This document shows, one piece after another, positions 35,001-47,000 of a DNA stretch of 64,000 nucleotides. The notes under the pieces were generated by a model, which saw nothing but the letters and a program-made list of their open reading frames with translations, was not told the DNA's origin and did not search any database. The position numbers were made by a program, and so were the translations under genes. Numbering within the stretch: position 1 is the stretch's first letter; every line of letters starts with the position of its first letter. Source of the DNA: Mactromeris polynyma (Eukaryota; Mollusca; Bivalvia; Venerida; Mactridae); the NCBI GenBank assembly GCA_032209605.1, contig JASFXZ010000010.1, forward strand, positions 10,189,385 through 10,253,384, given 5' to 3'.

Positions 35001-38000
35001 TAGAAAACTGCTTAAGCTGGTGTTAGCTAGCTTGCTTAATTTTTATTGCTACTGCACTAAATTCAAGCACCATTTGAACAAACTCCATGTTTGTGTTTTG
35101 TATTTCTCTTAGCTGTAGTAGCAGTAATGATTGTTTATTCTCATCTGCCACTATTAGGGGTACTTAGCAGTAATACTGCTACTACTGTTAGCAATAAGAG
35201 TTGTAGTATTGCCCCCTGTATGCAGGCAGTAGACATATACTAAACGTTTTAATAGCATACATTCCAAAAATTTAAAATACAGAAAATTGAAATAAGAGAA
35301 AGAAATTGAATGATGTTGTTGTGTGGTTTCATCAATTCTTACAAACTGAAAATAATCGAAAACTGACAATAAAATCACCACATTTTCTTAAAAACTCAAG
35401 GATGCTACGTTTAAAAATACTGGCAAGATATTAGCTGTTGAGTAGTGACAGTTGTATTTCTGCCAGCACTGTCAGAAGTCAGTGCATCAATACTTATACT
35501 GCTGTTACTGCTGTAACTACTGCCAACTTCACACCGTATTTTAACTAACTATAGTCATTAGAAATTTGTCATGTGCATTGATTAACTAGTTGGAATCTTT
35601 GACCTTTGATACTACAGTGTATACAAACACAATAAAAAATATTACAAAGTAGTTTTTACCATTGGTTATGCAGAAAGTTTGTGTTAGGTTAGAGGTGGTC
35701 TGATTATTGAGTTAAAATGAGGAAGACAAATTAAAACCTGGTCAATGAGAATATGGTGTTATCAATGAGGTGGTCTTAATTTGGAGGTGGTCTTTGCATG
35801 AGGTTTTACTGTACTACATGTATATTTGATTATCTTACAGGAGCTTGCAATTGCTCATAGAATACCTCGACAATCAACTGTGCTCACCATGGAATACACA
35901 GAATTTCTAACCATAGATTGTGATGTAAGTATTGCTTGAAACAAGTTCTGTATGATATATATATTTCAGCCACTGCGGCCATTGTCACCCAAATATAAAA
36001 TTATCTTAAATGAAAAAGGCAGGAAAGGTGAATATATCTAACTAGAGAGATTTTTAATTTCTATTTTACAAGTCCTGAGTTCCTAGTAGAATTATTTTCA
36101 ACATCGTATAAACAGTTGTAGTTGCATGTTTGGTTTGAAGTAAAACAAGCAAATCTGTTTCAGCATACTGTGAAGTGTTATTTCCATCAGGTGATTTTTT
36201 GAGGCACTTTAGCGTCTCATTGCTATCATCATCAACCGGATGGTCTTCTCGAAATACCGCCATATTCATCATCTCAAGAAAATATAACATGTAAAGTCCT
36301 CTGATTTTATTATAGATTTGATGAGTATAATGGCTGATTTGTCAGGGATATATCAATAGTTGAATGGCGGGAGTCTTGTTATAAACGGCTTTTCTGGATT
36401 ATTTTTGTCATTTTTGGCTAGTGAGTTTACCCGAAAAGTCACATATCAATTTCTAATGTGATTTCTAATGGAAACGATGCAATCTTGCCTTGGAAGCGCC
36501 TCTCATGAACTTCAGTCCTTTGATTTGTAATCTGTATTTATGCCTTATGATGATCTATTTTCAGACATATGAGAATATATTTATGGCTGGTGGAGTGAAA
36601 ACAATACATGATCCTGACCATAACAAGTTTATGAGGTAAGCTTTAGTGCCTATTGAAGCATATTGTACTAGAGAGAACTTATCTTGGCTCTCGAAACAAT
36701 TGAATAAAAGATTTTGAGTGCAATTTTATTGACAATTTACTTTCATGATTTCTGACGCTGTAGATATTTGACATGTAGATCTTTGGTGTTATGCTTATGA
36801 TGATGTTAATTGCCACTGAGTTAATTTCACTCCATATGAATCACTTACAGTAGGACCTCATTCATTTGAATTTATCGGGTCCGAATTTTTTTCCAAATAA
36901 TACATGGTTTTGAATGACCCATTTCTATTTGACATGGCTACGAAGAACATCAGGACATGGTATTTATTTCGGATGATACCTTAGAGTATTTGGATAGAAG
37001 TTTATCGAATAAACGAGGTTCGACTGTAGTTTGTGACATTTTGTTTATACAGCGCAACCTCTCCATAGCGACACCCTGTGAAAGACATACATTTTAGCTG
37101 TTGATGAGAGGCTGTTGCTCTAGAATTGTTAATTTGATAATAAACTCTTACTACAGATCATTGTGTATATTGATACTGTTGTTGAAGTGAGTTTGTTGCT
37201 GGAAGTGGAAGAGAGGGCTAATCTGAAGAGGTCACAATACTGTAGTGTGCTTTAAGTGCAAAGTCAAAATTTATAGTAGATATGTTTCTAGCAGATGCTG
37301 GATGAGTTCAAATTATTGAGATCTATTTACTGAAAGTTATTGTTTCAGATCCATGAATTTTCTAAGAGAATGGCCGCTCGAAAAACTGGAGAATCATCCT
37401 AAAGCAATGGAATTTTGTTACTTTAGGTAAGTGTCTAGCCTATTGATCATGCAGATTCTATAGTGATTCTATATTCAGTTGTCAAGTACCTTTTGAATCA
37501 TACCTATTACATCACTTTTGTTCATAAGGCGTAAAAATGTTTGTTTCAGGTTTCCGCACCTACCCCATTTTTTTGCCCCGACCATAGAACATTTTTTCGC
37601 CTGTTAACATATTCTTTCCTTTTGGTAAAATTTCTTTGTGTGAATTTTCTTTAGGTTCATATTTCTGCCCAGTTATTAGACGCTTTACGAGTATTCCAGC
37701 TATAGAGCACTGTATTCACCTTGATTAAACATTATCCATGTTAAGAGGGGAATGGGACTTGTCTATTCATTTAAATCTATGTTTAATTTGTTTTGTTTTT
37801 CGGTTGAAAATAAATATAATCTGCAAAAAAATGAGGGCATGAAACCAGTAACAAACATATTTTTTAGACCTAATTATAAATCCTTAATTCCTACATATTT
37901 GGCACAAGATGCTCTTTCCCTACTCGGAAACCTTCAAACTGGAATAAAGAGATTTGATGAGAATGCTTTGCAAAATAATTGACAATCAATCTCAGTCCAG

Positions 38001-41000
38001 GGTTTAATGTGGACTCATTTATTTTACATCAAATATGAAACACGTTATTAAAACACCTTATATTAATCACTTCTAATGACTTCTTTCTGAATAGCTATTG
38101 AAAAGAGGTTTTACTTGTTAATTTTCAGACGAAACACGGTTATGGTGAAAGACAGCAATATGTCCGACTGGATTTATATCGTAAAATCAGTGAGTATTGT
38201 TGTATTATGTATGCATCCATAAACCTCTCTGCGCATGCTTAGATATACTACTTACTTTTGTACAGGTACACTGCTAGGACAGTCTAAATAAATGATAGAA
38301 CTGTAAAAAAAACAAGTGTCATTTTTATCATTTTTGATGGGATGTTACCATTTTATAGCCAAATTCCTATATTAAATTAAGAGAAAAATTGACCCTTCAG
38401 TCAGAATCCTTAGGGTCAAATAATATGGCCTTTTGGAAAATCTAGGGGTCAAAGGGTCAATTCCAGGGTCAAATGGAACCCCTGCTTACTACAGAAAAAA
38501 GTGACTCAGTTATTGAAGAAAGATTTTTTCTCAAGAGATGGTCACCATGAAAAGGTTGCAATATACTGCAAAATTCTGCTTTATCATGTTTTTTTAGAGT
38601 TTTTAGGCTAATCTCAATTTTGTTGATATCTTCAAAGTTATTTCCCCTTGCAGGGTTCTCTGAAAGTGTTCAAGAAACTCCAGCGATGTTATCCAACAGT
38701 GAACATGTGTACAGGAAATTACGCTATGTTGGCTCATACGGATGGGTTTCACAGTTTTATGTGTCACGAATCCGACTATCACAGATACGCAATGTACAAC
38801 AACATGGACTTACCTCCGCCTCTGTCACCTGACACAGATTCCGACGATGATGAGCATTGTATATATAAGGTAACTATACTTGACGCCATTAAAAACGCAA
38901 CTATTTCAACTCGGCGTCATTTTGTAGTATCAACTTCCAAAAGCGTGTTACAGTTATCTATGTGTTAATTCTTGTTCAAAACTTAATAAAACTCTACACC
39001 AATTATGTTTTATTTCACTATTGATAAATTTTAAGAAATTATGTTGGAAAAATAATTAAAGAATATATTTACCTTTGTAATGTTCAATTTCTGGTTGCGT
39101 TTTAAATGGCGTTAAGTATAATATTCAATTCAATTAAAACATCAGCTGGTGGTGTTTAATTAATTTTCTAGCTACTTGAGAATCTTATCACGGTATAAAA
39201 AAAATGGTGGTGTTTAATTCATTTTCTAGCTGTATAAAAATCTTTCCATGATATTAAAAAAATCATTTTATTTTACAAGATTTTGGAGAAGCAATAATTT
39301 GATACATGCATTTTTTGCTGTCTTCCACAATACAGACAATGCTTTAAGTAATATTATGCTCATTTTTTGTTCATTTGTTTACCTAAACAAACATGAAATT
39401 TTTATTTCCTATAGTTAAAACATCAATAAACTTGCATTAACAAAGAATGAACTCATAATGTATTGATCCGTATTTGTTGGAGAAAGATGTTTGTAAATTT
39501 ATAAAAAAATCCATTTTTAACAATCAGGCTATTTTATGTTTTGTCCGTAAGTAATATGGTAAAAAAATATTTTTTCAAACTTTATACATTGCAACGGGTT
39601 CTTATTAGAGATGGTTTAGCCAATGTGACATCAATACTGGATGAAGCCAATTCAAACCTTTTATGTTCAGATGAGCCAGATACAACTGTAAATTTCTTAT
39701 TTTAATATTCTCAATAATGTTGTAACTCTGAGCTGTCAATACACAGTTGTTATTATAAGTGACAGTGTTTAGTATGACATTCAATACAGTAATTATCTAG
39801 TAGCTGGGAGATCGTTAGTTAGACCTTTTCATACGCACTTGTGTCTAATGTATTGCTGTACATTTCAGAGTAATGTAGAGGAAAAGGAGAATCTGCGGGC
39901 TCTCCCGTTGATGCAAAGAGTCGAACGTTTGATACGGCCACGGACCGCCGCATGTGGCGTGATAGCAACATATGGTCAGTCCAAACATGATCGTTCCAGT
40001 AAAAGGAGGAACATACAGTCAGCCAAAAGTGAAGGAGCACGACCATTGAAAATCACACAAGTAAGTACTGTCAAATCATTAATATTTGTGGACTATAGTT
40101 CGCCAGTTGCGACATTGTAGAGCTCTACATTACCTTAAGGCAGAGGCCAGTGACACAGTGAGTTACAAAATAGAAAAGGGAGGCGCAGTGGTCGAGGAGT
40201 AGAGAGCATTGTTACAACCTGTTTTGTAATAAAAAATTCTGATTTGATATTTTCTTCAAAGTTGACAGAAACGTCTTCATTACAAAACGGGATGTAACAG
40301 AGCACGACTCCTGATCCGAAGGTCATGAGTTCAAGCCCTGCGATAGGCTGGGTTTAAGCATGAACTTCACAATCCCTTAATTCGGCGCGAGTACTCGTGG
40401 TTGGTAGCCAGGAAGCAGACGTCGAGAGTGATTAGTATAAGTTGTAAGAACTTGTTTCACAATCGATGTAAAATAAATAAGTTTAAACTTAAAATAAGTT
40501 ACAAAATAACATTGCAGATGATTGTATACATGTAATAATTACACAATTACTCCATGGTCAATGTCAAATGTTATGGCTGTAATTGAGTTGAGTTGAATTG
40601 AAAACTTCATGTTGAGGAAAACCAAAGGGCTAATTTTGTGCATATCATGCAAATTGTGGGGAATTATGAGATAATAACCCCATAAACCTAATATGGGAAT
40701 GTTTTATACCATTTAGAATGGGAATAATTTGATAATATTTTCTTCCATCAATAAATTAATATACATGTACCGGTATTCTTTGCAGGTGAAGTCACCACGA
40801 ACCCCGCGCACAGTTTCATCACTTTCAACAGCTAGTACTGCTGATGATCGTCAAAGTAAGCAACTTAAATCATTCATGTGAGAACAGGGCCATGGTTACA
40901 TTTGGTTTGAGTAAATCTATGTTGGTATTCCAGATATATTTTTGAATACAAAAAATATACAGTAAAACCGCACATAATGATCGCCTCAATAATAAGACCA

Positions 41001-44000
41001 CCTCAAAATTAAGAGCACCATTTCAAGTCTGTTTTCACTGTTTTGTTCTTTATTCATTCTTGATATTACGAATACCTTAATAAGAGAATCAGTTTTCAAG
41101 GGTCTCAAGGGTGGTCTTATTGTTGAGGTTTTACTGTATAAGTTTATAAACAGTGTGCGACTAACAGCTGTGTTACTTCCATAAAATAATATCACTACAC
41201 TTTCTTCAGAATATTTTAAATGGTTTTACATTGAAGCCAATGGTATTTTGTGTATGCACTTTGACAAAACAGAAAAGATTGAGTATACATCAGTTGTTAA
41301 TGTTCATTTGCAAATATTCCAGATTTATTATCGGTTACACCTGATATTCAAGCAAAACGAACACTTGTTGATGACTTTGAAAATGGTTCTAGATTAAAGG
41401 TATGTATATGTAGTTATCTACAATTTGTCACATGACATATAAAAATGAAAACAACAAACTTGTAAGCATTGCTATACTTGATTACTAAGTTATATCGTGG
41501 AATGACATTGAATTTCAGCACTATGAAATGATAAGATCAAAAATGTTTCATTACTGGTAATATTTTGGCAGAATATTTATAATCATAAAACGAGTATTTC
41601 TTGGTCATTCCATTTAATTTGATTTCAAAACCTTTAGGTGAGATTTGGTTCTGACATTACGTCACATATTATAAAAGATAAGCTTCATACATAATTCGAT
41701 ATAAAAAGTTCAAACATGTTTGATATTCATCGCATCAACATTTTCAAGATTTTTATGAATATAATTTTAAAACATTTTTTTGGTTTTTGAGATGACCAAG
41801 AGCTCACCAATTTTGCTTATTTGGAAAATCGTTGTGTAGGAAGTGAAGTGATGCCAGAAATAATCATAGTGAGGAGCCGGTGCAATTATCTTTCTTTATG
41901 CTAATGTCGGTGCAATTATCTTTCTTTATGCTAATGTCGGTGCAATTATCTTTCTTTAATGCTAATGTTGGTGCAATTATCTTTCTTTATGCTAATATCA
42001 AGTAGTTCCAATTGGAACCAAAATTCCCTAATGAGTTCCTAATTAACTAATCAAATCAAGTATTTAATTATGGTACTATATACAATCAAACCTCGTTTAC
42101 TCGACAACCTTCTATCCCAATACCTGGTAATTTTTACATCCGAAATAAATATCAGGTCCTGTATCTTTTTATGCACGTCAAATTGAAATGTACTATTCGA
42201 AACCATGCATTATTCGAAAACAAATTCGGACTCGATGAATTCGAAACAATATGTATAAAACTTGTCTTCTGATCAATGTTTTGTTTCTTTCAAGTTGTCT
42301 ATGTGCCTATGAGTTGATGAATTTATATTCGAGGAGTATTGATTTCCCGCCATTATACTGTAGTCCTACTGCGGTTATTGTATATTATTGTCTTTGTTGT
42401 TATTTATTTATTGAAAAGAACGCAGAGCATAAGAGAAGGCTGAGGGATCATATACGGAACGTTCAGTTGTCTGCCTATAGCGACGGAAATAGCAGACGAC
42501 AGAATGTTTTTGTGACAAACTTGGTAAACTCGATGACACTGAATTTCTTCTCTTGAATCTGTAGTTACCTTATAGCTTTGTGGACACTGTGTGAAACGTT
42601 TCTACATTTTGTCTCCTGTTTGTAGCATATGGAGAATTTGTTCTAATGCACACAAGACGACAAACTATTACATGTTTTGTGACGTGTATTCATTTTGCGT
42701 CTATGTTTCGTCACCATGTGCACTAAGCCAGGATTCTGTCACTGATGTAGATAATAATTTTCTGTGTCACGCTTTCTGATATTTATGCATACCAAGTTAC
42801 CTGTAGCTTTGACATTCTGATGGAGGAAGATGACGTGTCTTTTATCGTAAGAAAACAAATGATTGTCTGAGATCCAGGTTACGCACGCATGTGTAAACAG
42901 CCAAGCAAGTGTACCAGTATGCATATTGCATCTTTGTATGTGCATGCGTTGATGCATATGCACTCCCTGTCTACACATCTATGTGCATGAATCGGTGCGG
43001 GTTCATGGGTGCCTGTCTGCATTACAATCATGTATGTGAGGTGATATGGTTAACATATGATGGTTAAAATAGTTTGAAAAGCTTGGGAAAAAACACCAGA
43101 ATTGCTTCCACTGACAAAAAATACTTTTATTAGTAAGAGGTAGGGTTGTTTTGGATAACTAGCTGTGTCTCTTAGCATGCATTTGATAAGGACGTGTGTC
43201 CGTGTGTTTGGTATTGTGTTTGAGCTCATTCATAACTTTGTTAAAAGTCGGTAAAATGAAAGCCCATGTATGTCTGTATACCTATATGTCTGCATGTTTG
43301 AGAACATATAAGCATATTACAGTATGTGTAGATTGGAGTTTAGACTTCGTCGGTCTAATTCCAAAGGGGCGTATGTTGCATTTCATTACTTTCGAGAAAA
43401 ACGCGATTGAAGTTTTGGAATGCTCTAACTTTTAACGAGTTACGCCCTATTGGAATTGCATTTTACGTTCAAACTACAAGTTCTATATGATTGTAAATCA
43501 GCTCATTCTGTAGAGCTTGAAAAGAGGATTCCAACGATACCCAACACTTTGGAATTAGACCGACGTTAAGTGTTCTGTTAATATCATTTTAAAAAAAACA
43601 GGGGGATAATACTTACATTTAGTTTTCGTTTTTTGTATTTTTTTCACTTTTGCATTCTGTTCACCGTGTGATGTGATTTTTATGTTTTACCTTTATTGCT
43701 TTACATTGTTACTTTTATTTTTTGTATTTTTACTGAAATACTTTGATATTTGCTTTTAAAAGAACTTTAAAAGAGTTTTGGTTGCTATGGTTTCAAAAGA
43801 ATTATTTTTAGTTGATATTAGTTCAGTTTGTATTTCTTCAGAGAACATTATTTTGTCATAGTTCATGTAATATGAAGTGCATTTATTTGATGTTATTATT
43901 GCTCATATTTGTTGTGATACGTTAATGCATATTTTCTCTTGTTAGATAAATGAAGATTTTTTAAACTCTGATTACTTGGCCACTTAACTAACTGGTCAAT

Positions 44001-47000
44001 GCGTGTTTCTGTTATTTATTAATTTTTATCATAATCATTGTACAAGGATATTTTGTACAATCATGCACAAAAATGTGGGTTTTGTTGCATTGTATGTATT
44101 TATAAATATTGCATTGTGACTAACTTAAGATGTGATTGTTTAAAAAGATACAACATTTTATTATATAATCAATACATAACTTCACACAGCAGTTAAGGAA
44201 GTAATGTGTGTTGGATGCATACACATCTTTCTTTCTGTCAGAATACACTGATTTCCACCAACATGAACAGTTCTCATCTTCAGCATGAAAAATGGTTTCT
44301 AGGAGTGGGGACCCCTCCAAGAACCTCCCATCCACCCCTTTCCAGAAATATGGTGACGGTCATGATTTGGGTGATATGAAATTAAGCCTTAGTATTAACT
44401 GACGACTGTATTAAATTTCATTATTTATGGTCGTGCAATTTCGGACCAAAACTGCTGCTATCACAGCTTGGAGAAAGCGCAGTAACATGCTCACACATAA
44501 ATTAGAGGTGCCACATGGATGCACCTTTAGGGTCTATGGGTTAAACAGCCTATACTCTGATGTGCTAGAATGAGCCTATGGGTAAGTCTATAATGAACAC
44601 ATGTGTCTATATTACTCTAGATTTTCAAAGTACAAACTTTGAAGTGGTATCTGCCCTGTGTTTATAGTAAAGGTATTTGCGGCTCACGTTTCGTTACGTT
44701 GTGCAATTTGGTTCCTTGTGTGGAGTCAATGTGATATGGTGGGCAAGGGATACAATACAAAAGTTCGCAACTGTTAGCCATAACTGAACGCAGGGCAGGT
44801 CTACTCTGTTGTGTTTCATAATTAATGAATGTTTCTTACATTGTAGAAAAAAGAAATCACAGCGGCAGATCTGGATCCAGAGTTTGTTCTAGTACAGACA
44901 TTAACAAAAGGACAAGCATTTGTAAGAATTATTATTTACTTTACTACTATTTCAGATCACATAAATCAAAGGGCTCATGTACAACTATTGTAAGAAGTAG
45001 AAATATTCTGTTACAGTACTAAGAATTCGTGTGGTGTTACATGTCTATAGAAATTGCTAAAACTGTTTGCATCTCTATCATCCAGTGTTTTACTTGCTGT
45101 TATTCATTTATAACATCTTATATTGAGGGTTCAGCGCAAGACTCTCCTAACTCCTATGTATTTATATAGGAGTTAGTATAGTCTTGCACTGAACCGTCGA
45201 TATGGAGTTACAAACTTATCTAACACACAACAATTTAATATTGATTTGGGTCTGAGATTATAAATCTGAATTTTGAGACCAGTGCAAGCATCTGATTGGT
45301 GGAATCTGAATGCAGTCTTAGAATTGACCAATGATGAGGCTGCATTCTCAAACTGGTTGCTGAACTCAGTTTATTATGCCCCGTCATTCAAAGAATGGCA
45401 AGTTGGATATATAGTGTTAACCCTGGATGGATTCTATTCATATTGAGCACATACGCATAGGATAAACTACAGGTCAGAGTCATTTTGGATACAATCCACA
45501 AACTTTTGAAGGAGTTATTGCGCTTTTTGGACTTAAAAATGACTTTCGATCAATAACACTTGACAAGCCAATAGCAGGGGTATCCTGCAGACACCTCTAG
45601 TAAGATTGGGCCGAGTCTGAACCTCAAAGCTAGAATTTACCATGCGAAACAACCGCTCTAGATAGGCCTTCTTGAGCATCAATTATGCTTGGAGGACAGC
45701 ATCAATTTTTCCTGCAGTATTCGCTGTCAATCATCCAAAGGTATGTGTTGCTCTGGTGTGGTTGCACATTGTTTAAGCCAATTTGTTTCATTACAGGGTG
45801 TACAACAAGTGTTAATGGAGGAGCAACCCAGCCTCATCCTAGTCAGTGGTGGAGCCGAGTGTGTTATGTTAAATAAGAAATTCTATAGGGAAAATATAGA
45901 TCCTAATGCTTTACAAAAACTCAGACAACAGGTATGTTGGTCAAAAAAAGGGAATTAAGACAGTCTGCATATTGTGCTTTCTTAATAACACACCTGGGGC
46001 TGGGATTTCTGTCCATATTTGTCACAGCATTAAAAGGAGATTGTCACGAGTTCTCTCCCTTTATCCCTTGTACTACATATGCATATAGTACAGAAGGGAT
46101 AAAGGGAGAGAACTGTTGTGTGTCACATTGACTGTGAAACATGTTATTATAACATATATCACAGCCACTCTTGATTACTGCTGGCCAGGTTTCTAACCAG
46201 TACTAGTGCCTTACTCAGGGCATACATGTGAAGACGGAGATGAATCGCACTAATGGCAGTATTTGAACTCGCAACCCAGGCCTTTGTCTATAGTTCCCAC
46301 GGGTCAGACTATCTAACCTATTCCCCATTCAGAAAAAAAATCCCAATCAGAAGCACCTATGAAAAATCATTACTGGAGCGACCTGGTATATCTTGTAGCT
46401 CTTTGAATAACTGCGGTCATTATTGTCCCTAAGTGTGTCATAAATGTTTGTGGACATTCTGTGTGTCTTTTTGACAGTTGATATAAGAAATGTAGATTAG
46501 AATGTTTGTTTATATAAAATTTAGATATGAAAAGCCTGTTGTTTTAACTATGAAATTTCCCAAAATTTTGATTGAAGCGATTAAAGTTTTTCCAAATTGG
46601 CAAATTTTACGACTCAAATTTTCCCAATTTATCTAAGGGTCGTTTTCCCAAAATGAACAGAAAAAAGCCTGCAAGCCGTGGATCAGGAGTCTTGTTCTCT
46701 CCCCCTAAACTCCGGGCCTCTGAATGCCTCACCAGAACTGGGAATCTATCTATATTCCTGCTGCCCCTACTTCCACATTGATAACATAGATAAGTGCATG
46801 ATTAGAGATTTTGGATTAACTTAAGTCCTCTTCAAGAGATAGTTAATTGGTGTCATAAGAGAAGTGACAATAGTGACATCTCTGAATTCCGAACTCCGAT
46901 CTTTACAAAGTCCACGTCTGGTACTATTTATTAATTTCATGATTGAACATTTTGCTATGTTTTACTTCAGATCTCGCCATACCCTTCTGATGAAGTATTA

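Noticed and set aside
45722..45744. Micro-exon between TGCAG and AAAG|GTATGT in CNBD2 intron 17
   Set aside because: It is 23 nt, so inclusion would shift the frame between exons 17 and 18, which join perfectly without it in the conserved CNB2 cassette.
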